A model generated the notes under the pieces. The model was not told where the DNA came from, searched no databases, and worked only from the letters and a program-made list of their open reading frames with translations. The position numbers were made by a program, and so were the translations under genes. A stretch of 47,090 nt of DNA. Source: Solirubrobacteraceae bacterium. GTDB taxonomy: Bacteria > Actinomycetota > Thermoleophilia > Solirubrobacterales > Solirubrobacteraceae. Positions 9,848-18,472 of this stretch are shown piece after piece (position 1 is the first letter of the stretch; every line of letters begins with the position of its first letter). Where the stretch lies: assembly GCA_029263125.1 (NCBI GenBank), contig JAJCYD010000025.1, positions 1 to 47,090 on the forward strand, read 5' to 3'.

Positions 9848-11296
9848 TCAACCGCGCTGCGCCGCCGGAGACCGTTGCGACGGGGCCTGAGCTACTCGCG
9901 CGGCGCTGGTCGATAGCGGCAGGCTCACCTCGAAGCGTGTGCCGCGGGCTCGTCCGTTGCCGTTGGACGTGGGCGACTGCACCGTGACGGTGCCGCCGTG
10001 GGACACGGTCACCGCGTGCACGATCGACAGTCCGAGGCCCGAGGATCCGCCACGATCGCCGACGCCGCGCACGAAGCGCTCGAAGACACGGTCGCGCAGG
10101 TCCTTTGGGATCCCGGGGCCGTTGTCCTCGACGATCAGACGCACGTAGCCGTCGACGCGCTCGACCGCCGCGAGCACGCGCGTGCCGCGCGGCGTGTGGC
10201 GGATCGCGTTCTCCATGAGGTTCAGCGTCATGCGGTGCAGTTCGTCGCGCGCGCCGTCGACGACCGCGCGGTTGGCCTGGATCGAGAGCTCGTGGCCGTC
10301 GGCGATCACGCCGAGCTCGGCAGCGGCCTCGATGAGCACCTGGCCGACGTCGGTCGCCGTGTGGGGCGCCTTGCGCGCGGCATCGTGACGCGCGAGCAGC
10401 AGCAGGTCCGCGACCAGGCGGCGCATGCGCCGAGATGAGCGCAGCGCCGACTGCGCCGCGTCCTCCTGATCGCCGTCGAGGCTGTCGGCGAGCAACTCGA
10501 GGTTCGCGAGCACGCTCGTCAGCGGGGTGCGCAGCTCGTGCGAGGCGTCGGCGACGAACTCGCGCTGGCGCGCCAGGGCGCCCTCGGTCTCCGCGCGCGA
10601 GGCATCCAGCGCGTGGAGCATGTCGTCCAGCGTCCGCGCCAGCTCGGCGACCTCGTCGTCGGCCTCGATGTCCGGCAGCCGCTGACCGGGGTCGCGCGTG
10701 CGCTCGATCTTGCGCGCCGTCGCGGTCAGCGCCGCGATCGGCGCCATCGCTCGCCGCGCCACCATCAGGCCGGCGAGCAGCGCGAGCCCGGCGCCGCTCA
10801 ACACGCCGATCACGAGGAACAGCTTGAGGCCGTCGATCGTGTCCTTGACGGGGGCCAGCGGTCGCGCGTACTGCACGTATAGGCGGTTCTCCGGCAGGTC
10901 GATCTCGCCCACGCGCAGCGGGAGCTGGCGCGTCTCGACGCGGTAGCCGTCGACCTCCATCGATCGCGTCCCGGGTGCGCCGAAGTTCTTGCTGCGGCGG
11001 GTGGTGTTCAGCTGCTGACCCTGGGGTGTGACCACCCGGATGATCGCCCCCGTGCCGGGAGTGAAGTTGTCGAGCACGGGGGTCAGCTCGGTGAGGAACG
11101 TGTGGCCACGGGCGTCGCGCTGCGTGCCGGTGTAGGTGACGCTCTCTGCCAGCGTGCCGGCCGCGCGATCGACCTCGGCATCGAAATCGCGATGCAGGCG
11201 CAGCGACGTCAGGCCTCCGACCGCGCCCGCGAAGCCGCAGAGGATCACCAGCGTCAGGAGGGCGGAGCCGCCGGCGAGCCGCCAGCGGATCGGCAC
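9848..11296 (-). CDS. Sensor histidine kinase (HAMP, HisKA, HATPase)
   Basis: A 482-residue membrane sensor kinase. TM1 is at about residues 8-29 and an extracytoplasmic sensor region covers 30-155 with no recognised domain. TM2 at about 157-180 leads into a HAMP linker (RRAMAPIAALTATARKIE). The HisKA box holds phospho-acceptor H253 in DASHELRTPLTSV. HATPase motifs follow: N box NLMENAIRHTP, G1 VEDNGPGIP and G2 GGSSGLGLSIV. The frame is open further upstream inside the regulator gene. GTG 11296, four nt after the regulator stop, places TM1 directly at the N-terminus as is typical of this family. Its partner is the regulator encoded just before it; the signal is unknown. Confidence 0.92.
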   Translation of the reverse strand: MPIRWRLAGGSALLTLVILCGFAGAVGGLTSLRLHRDFDAEVDRAAGTLAESVTYTGTQRDARGHTFLTELTPVLDNFTPGTGAIIRVVTPQGQQLNTTRRSKNFGAPGTRSMEVDGYRVETRQLPLRVGEIDLPENRLYVQYARPLAPVKDTIDGLKLFLVIGVLSGAGLALLAGLMVARRAMAPIAALTATARKIERTRDPGQRLPDIEADDEVAELARTLDDMLHALDASRAETEGALARQREFVADASHELRTPLTSVLANLELLADSLDGDQEDAAQSALRSSRRMRRLVADLLLLARHDAARKAPHTATDVGQVLIEAAAELGVIADGHELSIQANRAVVDGARDELHRMTLNLMENAIRHTPRGTRVLAAVERVDGYVRLIVEDNGPGIPKDLRDRVFERFVRGVGDRGGSSGLGLSIVHAVTVSHGGTVTVQSPTSNGNGRARGTRFEVSLPLSTSAARVAQAPSQRSPAAQRG

Positions 11297-11300
11297 CTGC

Positions 11301-11981
11301 CTAGGCGCGGAGAACGTAGCCTGCGCCGCGGATCGTATGGAGGAGGCGGGGCTCATCGCCTGCTTCCAGCTTTCGCCTGAGGTTGGATACGAAGACTTCG
11401 ATGGTGTTGGTGGTGGCGAACGGGTCATACCCCCACACCTCCTCCAGCAGGCGCTGGCGAGGCACGACGATGCGCTCGTTTCGCATCAGGTATTCCAGCA
11501 GCTCGAACTCGCGCTGGGTGAGGTCGATCGTGCGCTCCTCGCGGCGCACCTCGTGCGTGTCGGGGTTCAGCTGCAGGTCGCCGACGACGAGCGACGCGCT
11601 GCCACGCGGCGGCCGGCGGCGCAGCAGCGCGCGCAGGCGCGCCAGCAGCTCCTGGCGCTCGAACGGCTTGACGAGGTAATCGTCGGCGCCGGCATCCAGG
11701 CCCTCGACGCGCGAGTCGACGGCGTCGCGCGCGGTGAGCATGAGGATCGGCACGTCGCCGTCCTTGCGCAGCAGGCGGGCGACCTCGATGCCGTCCATCT
11801 TCGGCAGGCCGAGATCGAGGATCACGAGGTCGGGCGTGAACTCGTGCGCGTCGCCGATGGCCGACTCGCCGTCATAGCTGGCGCGCGCCTCGTAGCCCTC
11901 CATCCGCAGCGACCGCAGCAGGACCTGGGCGATCTCCTGATCGTCCTCGACGACCAAGACGCGTGCGGGGCGGTCCAGCAT
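11301..11981 (-). CDS. OmpR/PhoB-family response regulator
   Basis: A 226-residue two-domain regulator. The receiver domain has acidic residues D13/D14 (VEDDQ), phospho-acceptor D56 (VILDLGLPK), T83 and K105 (VKPFE). The C-terminal winged helix contains IDLTQREFELLEYLMRN and NTIEVFVSNLRRKL. It forms a two-component system with the kinase that follows 4 nt later. The -10 box TAATCT lies 9 nt before its ATG and begins with the TAA stop of the upstream HTTM gene. The regulated genes are unknown. Confidence 0.95.
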   Translation of the reverse strand: MLDRPARVLVVEDDQEIAQVLLRSLRMEGYEARASYDGESAIGDAHEFTPDLVILDLGLPKMDGIEVARLLRKDGDVPILMLTARDAVDSRVEGLDAGADDYLVKPFERQELLARLRALLRRRPPRGSASLVVGDLQLNPDTHEVRREERTIDLTQREFELLEYLMRNERIVVPRQRLLEEVWGYDPFATTNTIEVFVSNLRRKLEAGDEPRLLHTIRGAGYVLRA

Positions 11982-11990
11982 GGCCTGAGG

Positions 11991-11996
11991 AGATTA
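11991..11996 (-). promoter_or_regulatory. -10 box (TAATCT) of the two-component operon
   Basis: Minus-strand TAATCT, 9 nt before the regulator ATG at 11981. Its first three bases are the stop codon of the HTTM gene. Confidence 0.45.
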
Positions 11997-12929
11997 CGGC
12001 TGTTGCGCAAGAACGCGTAATCGCCGCGGCAGGCGCGGTGCGATCCATGCGACGACCGCCGGCCAGGTCACGAAGACGACCACCACGGTCAGCAGCTGGG
12101 CGCTGTAGTCCAGGCGCAGGGTCACCCAGGTGCCGGCGTGCAGCGCGATTGCGGCCGGGACGAAGATCCAGCGCAGCCTGGGGGCGAAGAGCACGAGGGG
12201 AAGCAGCAGCTCGGTTGCAAGCAGGCCGTACGCCGAGACATGAGCGACGAACGCGTGATCGGCGATCCACAGCGCCGCGGCGTTGCCGCCCTGGGCGTCG
12301 GAGGACAGGTACAGCAGCCAGCGCATGTTGTCGCTGGACGCCCAGCCCAGCCCGCCGGACTCCACGACCTTGTGCAGGCCCGCGATGAGGTATGCGAGCG
12401 CGACGATCAGCATCGCCGCGCGCACCGGCCACCCGTACGCGGGACCCGAGGCGGGCGGGGCCGGCCGGCCGCGGCGGCGAGCGCGCCACGCGTCCAGCGA
12501 CCACGCGTCGCCATGGCGCGCGAAGACGATCGCGATCAGGCACAGCGTCAGCAGGACGTCGTTGTGATTGACCTTGCCCTGCGACGTGAACATCCCGTTG
12601 AGCAGCAGCGAGGCCGGCAACGCGATCGCGAGCATCGTTCGCGCGAACAGCCCGACGATCGCCAGCGCCGCCGCGACGATGCCGATCGCCAGGCACGCGA
12701 GGACGACCCCGCGCGAGGGCATCTCGTGCAACAACTGCATGTAGGACAGCGGCCGGTACAGCGCCCGCGGCTGTTGGGCAAGGTCGAGGTAGACGCCGGT
12801 GCGGGTGGCCAGGCGCAGCAGCAGGACCGCGCACAACCCGATCCGCAGCGCGGCGAGCTGGCGCCGATCGCCGGGGCCGAACGCCCAGTAGCGCAGGCGG
12901 GCGACGGGTGCCGCGGCAACCGTGCTCAT
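11994..12929 (-). CDS. HTTM-domain integral membrane protein
   Basis: A 311-residue multi-pass membrane protein of the HTTM type (horizontally transferred transmembrane domain, related to vitamin K-dependent gamma-carboxylase). It has the typical opening AALRIGLCAVLLLRL and repeated hydrophobic spans. The conserved loops FTSQGKVNHNDVLL and AYLIAGLHKVVESG are seen, as is the later segment ELLLPLVLF. Bacterial HTTM proteins have no settled function. The start at 12929 overlaps the stop of the small upstream gene (ATGA), so the two are coupled. The frame stays open 5' of this ATG only as antisense of unrelated sequence. Confidence 0.85.
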   Translation of the reverse strand: MSTVAAAPVARLRYWAFGPGDRRQLAALRIGLCAVLLLRLATRTGVYLDLAQQPRALYRPLSYMQLLHEMPSRGVVLACLAIGIVAAALAIVGLFARTMLAIALPASLLLNGMFTSQGKVNHNDVLLTLCLIAIVFARHGDAWSLDAWRARRRGRPAPPASGPAYGWPVRAAMLIVALAYLIAGLHKVVESGGLGWASSDNMRWLLYLSSDAQGGNAAALWIADHAFVAHVSAYGLLATELLLPLVLFAPRLRWIFVPAAIALHAGTWVTLRLDYSAQLLTVVVVFVTWPAVVAWIAPRLPRRLRVLAQQP

Positions 12930-13384
12930 GGCCGGGCGGCTTGCGCGCCGCGGCCGTCGGCGCAGGTCCAGCGCAGCGTCCTCACCGGTTCGACGGGCTC
13001 CGAGCGACCGATGTGCTCGCCGAGGTCGCGGATCGTCGAGTACAGGCGCAGCCCGCCGCTCGTGTCCCCGCCGCGCTCGCGCACGAGGCGTGCCCATGTC
13101 TGGCAGGTCGCCTCGCGCTCGGCGGGCGACAGCCGCCGGAAGCCGCTCATGACGTTGACGAAGCGGCTGCTGGAGGCGGGGAAGCTGTCAAACGCGACCG
13201 GCGTCTGTACGCCACGGGCATCGACGCTCGTGGCCGCCCAGCCGCTGGCGATCTGGTGGCGTTCGCGCGAGAAGAGCCGCCAGCCCGTGAGCGGCCACGC
13301 CTCGATGCTCAGCGCCCCGCAGGCGGCGACCGCGCCGACGAGAGCGATGACGAACCACCGCGCGGGCCGGGGTGCCAGCGACAT
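12926..13384 (-). CDS. Small membrane-anchored protein coupled to HTTM gene
   Basis: A 152-residue protein with one N-terminal transmembrane segment (about residues 8-27, FVIALVGAVAACGAL). A presumably extracytoplasmic part follows, opening with EAWPLTGWRLFS and ending with two well-spaced cysteines (TCQTW and WTCADG). No catalytic motif is recognised. Similar WPLTGW-containing small proteins are, to my recollection, found next to HTTM genes in actinobacteria; this was not checked. The ATG at 13384 is preferred over an upstream ATG at 13426 because TACAGT lies 8 nt before it and the segment before 13384 has no hydrophobic or conserved character. Confidence 0.7.
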   Translation of the reverse strand: MSLAPRPARWFVIALVGAVAACGALSIEAWPLTGWRLFSRERHQIASGWAATSVDARGVQTPVAFDSFPASSSRFVNVMSGFRRLSPAEREATCQTWARLVRERGGDTSGGLRLYSTIRDLGEHIGRSEPVEPVRTLRWTCADGRGAQAARP

Positions 13385-13392
13385 GCGGCCCG

Positions 13393-13398
13393 ACTGTA
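13393..13398 (-). promoter_or_regulatory. -10 box (TACAGT) of the HTTM pair
   Basis: Minus-strand TACAGT, 8 nt before the ATG at 13384. It diverges from ftsK, whose own start at 13480 shows no such box. Confidence 0.45.
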
Positions 13399-13479
13399 GA
13401 GCGGGGGACCGACTCGCGTCGAGCATCCGGCAGGCAGGAGCGCGCCTGGGTCCCGTCGAAAGCAGACCGTGGCATCACC

Positions 13480-16056
13480 ATGGCCGCTGCCCGCAAGCCC
13501 GCATCCACACGCTCCAAGCCGACGTCCAAGGCGAAGCCGCGCGCCCGCGCGCGGCGTTCGACGATCGACGTCCTGCACGTCCCGCTGCTGTCCCAGCGCC
13601 ACCTGGACCTCATCGGCCTCGGCCTCGTCGCGATCGGCATCTTCCTCGCCTTCCCGGTCTACCTCGGCTGGGACGGTGGCTTCGTCGGGCGCGCCGCGAC
13701 CGACGGCCTGGCCTACGCCATCGGCGAGGTGGCGCTCGCCGCGCCGGTGGCGATCGTCCTGGCGGGCGCGCTCTTCGTCCTGCGACCCGTCCTGCCGGCG
13801 GTGCGGCCGTTTCGCTCCGGGGCGCTGTGCCTGTTCATGGCGCTGACGCTCGCGCTCGCGGCGGGGACTTTCGGGCTCGGCCCGCCGGGCACGCGCTCGG
13901 AGTACTTCGACGCGTCGTTCTTTCAGCCGCGCGGCGGGATCGTCGGCGACGCGCTGCTGTACGCGACCGCGACCGCGCTGTCGACGATCGGCTCGCACAT
14001 CCTCGCGGTCTTCCTGGCCGTCGCGGGGATCCTGCTGGTGACCGGCGCGTCGGTCGCCGGCGTGCTGCGCGCGACCGGCTCGGGCCTGGCGGACACGACG
14101 CGCGCGCTCGGCCGCGCGGTGCCGGCTCGCCGTCCGCGCGCGCCGCGTGTGGAGAAGGTGCAGGCCGACGCGCCGATCGACGAGGAGGAGGCCGGGCTTC
14201 CGCCGGAGCTGCAGCCGCCCGAGCCCGCCGAGGGCGAGGTGGTCATCACGGCGACGCACGTCGAGGCGCCGTCGCTGGACGGCGCGACCCGCTACCCGGA
14301 CTTCTACGGCGAGCAGCCGCCGGAGGTCGACGACGAGGACGACTGGGACGCGCCCGCGGACGCGCCCCCGTCCGCGCTGGTCACCGAGGACGGAAATGAC
14401 AACGGCGACAAGCCCGCGCACGAGGACGAGGAGGTCGTCACGCGCGTGCAGCCGGCGCGCAAGCCGACCGCCGAGGACCTGACGCCGCAGGGCCGCCTGC
14501 GCGGTTCGATCACCGACGACCCGGGGTTTCACTGGCAGCTTCCGAGTGTCGCCCTGCTGAGGCGCTCGACCGCCGAGCAGACGCGCCCCGACACCGCCGG
14601 CCAGGAGAAGACCGCGATCCGGCTCGTCGAGGCGCTCGGGCACTTCGGCGTCGAGGCGAAGGTCGTCAACACGATCGCCGGCCCGCACATCACCCGCTTC
14701 GAGCTGCGCCTGGCGCCGGGCATCAAGATGAGCAAGGTCGCCCAGCTCAAGGACGACCTCGCCTACGCGCTGGCCGCGACCGACATCCGCATCCTCGCGC
14801 CCGTTCCCGGCAAGACGGCCGTCGGCGTCGAGGTTCCCAACACGCTGCGGCGTATCGTGCAGCTCGGCGACGTCTTCCAGAACGCGCCCGCCGGCTGGTC
14901 GCCGCTGACGATCTGGCTGGGCAAGGACGTCGCCGGCAAGGCGATCGGCGCCGATCTCGCGAAGATGCCCCACCTGCTCGTCGCCGGCACCACCGGCGCC
15001 GGCAAGTCGGCGTGCGTCAACGCGATGCTGTCATCGCTGCTGCTGCGCGCGACGCCGCACGAGCTGCGTCTCGTGCTGATCGACCCCAAGCAGGTCGAGC
15101 TCAACCACTACGAGTCGATTCCACACCTGCTGACGCCGGTCATCACGAGCCCGCGGATGGCCGCCAACGCGCTGCAGAACCTCGTGCGCGAGATGGAGCA
15201 GCGCTACTCGATCATGTCGCTGGCCAAGACGCGCTCGCTGGTCGAGCTCAACCGCTCCCGTGAGAAGCGCGGCGAGACCGCGCTGCCCTACGTCCTGTGC
15301 GTCATCGACGAGCTCGCCGACCTCATGATGGTGGCGCCCGCCGACGTCGAGGACTCGATCATCCGCCTCGCGCAGAAGGCGCGCGCCGTCGGCATCCATC
15401 TCGTGCTCGCCACCCAGTCCCCGCGCGTGGACGTCATCACCGGCATGATCAAGGCCAACGTCCCGTCGCGGATCGCCTTCAGCGTCTCCTCGCAGACCGA
15501 CTCGCGCGTGATCCTCGACTCAAACGGCGCCGAGTCGCTGCTCGGCCAGGGCGACATGCTCTTCTCGCCGGTCGGCTCGTCGCGCCTACAGCGCATCCAG
15601 GGCGCCTACATCGACGAGCCGCAGATCGAGGCGCTGACGACATTCTGGCGCCGCCAGGGCGAGCCCGAGCTGCGTGAGGATCTGCTCGAGGAGGTGGAGG
15701 ACGACGCCGCGGCGGAGGGGGCGGCATCGGCGGACGAGGGCTTCAGCCCCGACGAGGACCCGCTGCTGGAGGACGCGATCCGCCTCGTCGTGGAGATGGG
15801 CACCGCCTCGACGTCGATGCTCCAGCGGCGGCTGCGGCTGGGATACACGCGCGCCGGGCGGCTGATCGACATGCTCGAGCGCCGCAATGTCATCTCCGGC
15901 TACGAGGGATCAAAGCCCCGGCAGGTGATCGTCGGCGCCGGCGACGTCGAGCGCTTCATCGTCAACCTGCGCGAGCGCGGCGGGGGAACGACGGAGGCGG
16001 TCCCGGACGAGGTGCTCGATGCCGAGCCAGCCGAGCCCGCCCCCGTCCACGAGTAG
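13480..16056 (+). CDS. ftsK: FtsK/SpoIIIE-family DNA translocase
   Basis: An 858-residue DNA translocase for chromosome segregation at the septum. The N-terminus is very basic, followed by about four transmembrane segments (roughly residues 42-62, 78-101, 113-132 and 165-190) and an acidic low-complexity linker (about 215-345). The motor has Walker A GTTGAGKS (503-510) and Walker B VLCVIDELADLMM. The C-terminal winged-helix gamma domain binds KOPS-type DNA motifs in relatives (MLQRRLRLGYTRAGRLIDML). The start at 13480 (MAAARKPAS) is chosen over the longer frame because the preceding 36 codons lack character. The RodZ-like gene follows 20 nt after the stop. Confidence 0.95.
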   Translation: MAAARKPASTRSKPTSKAKPRARARRSTIDVLHVPLLSQRHLDLIGLGLVAIGIFLAFPVYLGWDGGFVGRAATDGLAYAIGEVALAAPVAIVLAGALFVLRPVLPAVRPFRSGALCLFMALTLALAAGTFGLGPPGTRSEYFDASFFQPRGGIVGDALLYATATALSTIGSHILAVFLAVAGILLVTGASVAGVLRATGSGLADTTRALGRAVPARRPRAPRVEKVQADAPIDEEEAGLPPELQPPEPAEGEVVITATHVEAPSLDGATRYPDFYGEQPPEVDDEDDWDAPADAPPSALVTEDGNDNGDKPAHEDEEVVTRVQPARKPTAEDLTPQGRLRGSITDDPGFHWQLPSVALLRRSTAEQTRPDTAGQEKTAIRLVEALGHFGVEAKVVNTIAGPHITRFELRLAPGIKMSKVAQLKDDLAYALAATDIRILAPVPGKTAVGVEVPNTLRRIVQLGDVFQNAPAGWSPLTIWLGKDVAGKAIGADLAKMPHLLVAGTTGAGKSACVNAMLSSLLLRATPHELRLVLIDPKQVELNHYESIPHLLTPVITSPRMAANALQNLVREMEQRYSIMSLAKTRSLVELNRSREKRGETALPYVLCVIDELADLMMVAPADVEDSIIRLAQKARAVGIHLVLATQSPRVDVITGMIKANVPSRIAFSVSSQTDSRVILDSNGAESLLGQGDMLFSPVGSSRLQRIQGAYIDEPQIEALTTFWRRQGEPELREDLLEEVEDDAAAEGAASADEGFSPDEDPLLEDAIRLVVEMGTASTSMLQRRLRLGYTRAGRLIDMLERRNVISGYEGSKPRQVIVGAGDVERFIVNLRERGGGTTEAVPDEVLDAEPAEPAPVHE

Positions 16057-16076
16057 CCTCTGGCGCGTGACCACTG

Positions 16077-16835
16077 ATGCCTGACATTGGGGCCACGCTG
16101 CGCGAGGCGCGCATGCGCGCGAAGGTCGACATCTCCGAGCTGGAGGCGGAGACGAAGATTCGCGCGAAGTACCTGCGCGCGCTGGAGAACGAGGAGTGGG
16201 ACCTGCTGCCCGGCGCCACGTACGTCAAGAGCTTCCTGCGCACCTACGCCCAGGCGCTGGACCTCGACGCCAAGCTGCTCGTCGACGAGTACAAGCTGCG
16301 CCACGAGAACCTCTCCGACGTCGAGCTGCAGCCGATCAATGCTGCCGCGCCGGGTCGAGAGCGCCGCCGCCGCCAGGGACCGATCGTCCCGCGCTGGGTC
16401 GTGCTCGTGCTGATCTTCGTCGCGCTGCTCGTCACGCTCGGCCTGCTCAACCAGGAGGATTCGGGGACGCCTGTCGCGGGCGGCGAAACCCAGACGCAGA
16501 CCCAGGCTCCACCGCCTCCGCCACCGCCGCCACCACCGCCGGCCGCGCCAACGCTCGTGCGCCTGCAGATCGTGGCCACGGGCGACGTCAACGTCTGCCT
16601 GAAGGCCGGGGATCGCACGCTCGTCAACGGTGAGACGCTGCAGGCCGGCGACAAGACGAAGACGTTTCGCTCGCGGCGCTTTCGCCTGACGCTCGGCAAC
16701 AACAACGTGCGACTGGTCGTCAACGGCCGCTCGAGCGGGGTGCCGGCCGCGGCGAACGGGATCGGTCGGGAGATCACGCCCGATCGCGGCAAGCAGCCGC
16801 TGTCGGCGGACAAGCGCCCCGTCTGCCGTCCGTGA
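16077..16835 (+). CDS. RodZ-like protein, HTH plus DUF4115
   Basis: A 252-residue protein with an N-terminal Xre-type helix-turn-helix of the RodZ class ([44 protein letters not shown]). One transmembrane segment follows (about 107-123, [17 protein letters not shown]), then a linker with about eleven prolines in a row (near residues 144-154). The extracytoplasmic beta domain contains [17 protein letters not shown] and [16 protein letters not shown], as in DUF4115. RodZ links MreB filaments to the wall machinery in rods; no mreB is visible here, so a role in cell shape is inferred. It lies between ftsK and cinA as in many actinobacteria. The stop overlaps the cinA GTG (GTGA). Confidence 0.85.
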   Translation: MPDIGATLREARMRAKVDISELEAETKIRAKYLRALENEEWDLLPGATYVKSFLRTYAQALDLDAKLLVDEYKLRHENLSDVELQPINAAAPGRERRRRQGPIVPRWVVLVLIFVALLVTLGLLNQEDSGTPVAGGETQTQTQAPPPPPPPPPPPAAPTLVRLQIVATGDVNVCLKAGDRTLVNGETLQAGDKTKTFRSRRFRLTLGNNNVRLVVNGRSSGVPAAANGIGREITPDRGKQPLSADKRPVCRP

Positions 16836-18121
16836 GCGTCCGCGCGGGGATCGTCGTCACCGGCACCGAGGTGCTGACGGGCCGCGTCTTCGATCGCAAC
16901 GGCCCGTGGCTGTCGGATCGCCTGCTGGAGCTGGGGGTCGACACCGCGGCGATCGTCGTCGTCGGCGACCGGCCGGAGGAGATCCTGCGCGCGCTGCGCT
17001 TCCTGGCCGGCGAGGACTGCGCGCTGATCGTGACGAGCGGGGGTCTCGGGCCGACTGCCGACGACCTGACCGCCGAGGTCGTGGGGCGCTTCCAGGATCG
17101 TCCGATGGTCCTGGATACGGCGCTTGAAGGGCGGATCGGGGAGATCCTGCGGCCGCTGATGGCGCGCTGGCCGGATCTCGACCAGGAGGCGCTGCTCGCC
17201 TCCAACCGCAAGCAGGCGGTGATTCCGCAGGGCGCGTTTGTGCTGGAGCCGGTGGGGACGGCGCCGGGGCTGGTCGTGGCTCCGGCTGCGGACGGCCGTC
17301 GCGGTCCGGTCGTCGTGGTGCTGCCGGGGCCGCCGCGCGAGCTGCAGCCGATGTGGTCGGTCGCCGTGTCGTCGCCGCTCGTGCGTGGCGCGCTGGCGGG
17401 TGCGGTCGACTACCGGCGCTCGATGCTGCGGCTGTTCGGGATGCCCGAGTCGGCGATCGCGGCGACGCTGCGGGCCGCCGTCGATGCCGGCATCGAGCTG
17501 GAGCGCCTGGAGGTCACGACGTGCCTGCGCCGCGGCGAGGTCGAGGTCGTGACGCGCTATGAGCCCGCGGACGCTTCGGTGTATGAGGAGCTTGCGGCGC
17601 TCGTGCGCTCGCGGCATGCCGACACGCTGTTCTCCGACGACGGGACGACGGTTGACGAGCAGGTGCTGGCGGGGTTGGTTTCGGCGGGAGCGACGATCGC
17701 GGTGGCGGAGTCGTGCACCGGCGGGCTGCTGAGCGCGCGGCTGACGGAGCTGCCGGGCTCCTCGGAGGTCATGCGCGGGGGGCTGGTCGTGTACTCCGAC
17801 GAGGCGAAGGTGGCCCTGGCCGGGGTTGGCGCGGAGGTGATCGCCGCGTGCGGCGCCGTGTCCTCTGAGGTTGCCATCGCGCTTGCGGACGGTGCTCGTG
17901 GGGCGCTGGGCGCGGACGTGGGTGTTGGCGTGACGGGCGTGGCCGGCCCCGGCGGTGGCAGCGCAGCCAAGCCGGTCGGGCTGGTGTGGCTGTCGGTGTC
18001 GTGTGGCGACGGGCGGCGGCTGACGCGGTCGGTCACGCTGCCCGGCGGGCGCTCGGACGTGCGTGACCGCTCGACGACGGTGGCGCTGCATCTCGTGCGA
18101 AGGTTGCTGGCGGGGGAGTGA
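16832..18121 (+). CDS. cinA: CinA-family protein (MoaB-like domain plus NMN deamidase domain)
   Basis: A 429-residue two-domain protein. The N-terminal half has the molybdopterin-binding-like fold with [31 protein letters not shown] and [13 protein letters not shown]. The C-terminal half has [32 protein letters not shown] and [11 protein letters not shown], matching the PncC-type nicotinamide-nucleotide amidase. In characterised proteins this combination acts on ADP-ribose or NMN in pyridine-nucleotide recycling. The GTG start overlaps the previous stop. The cinA-recA order is widely conserved, but here 351 nt with two repeats separate them, so recA has its own promoter. Confidence 0.93.
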   Translation: MSVRAGIVVTGTEVLTGRVFDRNGPWLSDRLLELGVDTAAIVVVGDRPEEILRALRFLAGEDCALIVTSGGLGPTADDLTAEVVGRFQDRPMVLDTALEGRIGEILRPLMARWPDLDQEALLASNRKQAVIPQGAFVLEPVGTAPGLVVAPAADGRRGPVVVVLPGPPRELQPMWSVAVSSPLVRGALAGAVDYRRSMLRLFGMPESAIAATLRAAVDAGIELERLEVTTCLRRGEVEVVTRYEPADASVYEELAALVRSRHADTLFSDDGTTVDEQVLAGLVSAGATIAVAESCTGGLLSARLTELPGSSEVMRGGLVVYSDEAKVALAGVGAEVIAACGAVSSEVAIALADGARGALGADVGVGVTGVAGPGGGSAAKPVGLVWLSVSCGDGRRLTRSVTLPGGRSDVRDRSTTVALHLVRRLLAGE

Positions 18122-18163
18122 CGGTGCGGCCCGCTGGGCGCTCGGCCCTGGCCTGGGCGCGGT

Positions 18164-18204
18164 GTGGGCGGCTTTTGCATGCCGGTAGTGAAAAACCCGC
18201 CCAG
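18164..18204. repeat. 41-nt intergenic repeat, copy 1
   Basis: Opens with GTGGGCGGCTTTTGCATGCC and ends AACCCGCCCAG. It differs from copy 2 at only 3 of 41 positions. The ends can pair (TGGGCGG with CCGCCCA), giving a hairpin with a loop of about 25 nt that contains the palindrome GCATGC. The surrounding sequence is not similar between copies, so the unit itself is conserved. Confidence 0.85.
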
Positions 18205-18217
18205 CCTTGTGGGCGGG
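18191..18217 (-). terminator. Intrinsic terminator on the minus strand, cinA-recA gap
   Basis: Read on the minus strand: CCCGCCCA, loop CAAGGC, TGGGCGGG, then TTTTTC. This is a perfect 8-bp GC stem with a T5 tract. No minus-strand gene precedes it, so it would stop antisense transcription from the recA side. Its arm also pairs with the start of repeat copy 1, so two hairpins are mutually exclusive. Confidence 0.5.
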
Positions 18218-18265
18218 GTGGTGACGGCGCTCGCTGTGGTGCGCTGGGCTGGCCGTGGGTGTGGG

Positions 18266-18306
18266 GTGGGCGGCTTTTGCATGCCGGTCGTGCAGAACCC
18301 GCCCAG
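18266..18306. repeat. 41-nt intergenic repeat, copy 2
   Basis: Same unit as 18164-18204, offset by 102 nt in direct orientation, with the differences A/C, A/C and A/G in the second half. The terminal TGGGCGG / CCGCCCA pairing is preserved. Confidence 0.85.
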
Positions 18307-18375
18307 GCCCGTAGTGCGGCTCGCTCTCCGCGCAGAGGTTGCGCGATCGTTGCGCAGTCTCGTGACGAAGCGGTG

Positions 18376-18405
18376 TTGTCCCGGAACACCTGTTCGCTTT
18401 AGGCT
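18376..18405 (+). promoter_or_regulatory. recA promoter
   Basis: -35 TTGTCC (18376-18381), 18-bp spacer and -10 TAGGCT (18400-18405). The -10 lies 67 nt before the ATG, so this is one of the few leadered genes here. AGAAAGG (18454-18460) is a plausible ribosome site. Confidence 0.6.
18384..18395 (+). promoter_or_regulatory. LexA (SOS) box in the recA promoter
   Basis: GAAC-ACCT-GTTC matches the Gram-positive/actinobacterial LexA consensus GAACNNNNGTTC exactly and sits inside the -35/-10 spacer, an ideal place for repression. Confidence 0.8.
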
Positions 18406-18472
18406 CTGCTTTCCGTCCGACCCGACTGCCACAGTTTCGGGTCTTCCGAGCGCAGAAAGGCTGTTTGTTCAC

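Noticed and set aside
12138-14399. A 753-codon plus-strand frame across the HTTM pair and the start of ftsK
   Set aside because: Shadow frame of Arg/Gly/Asp-rich composition; it overlaps genes with clear membrane and motor motifs.
18164-18306. A CRISPR array
   Set aside because: Only two repeats, with imperfect identity and a 61-nt gap; no cas genes nearby.
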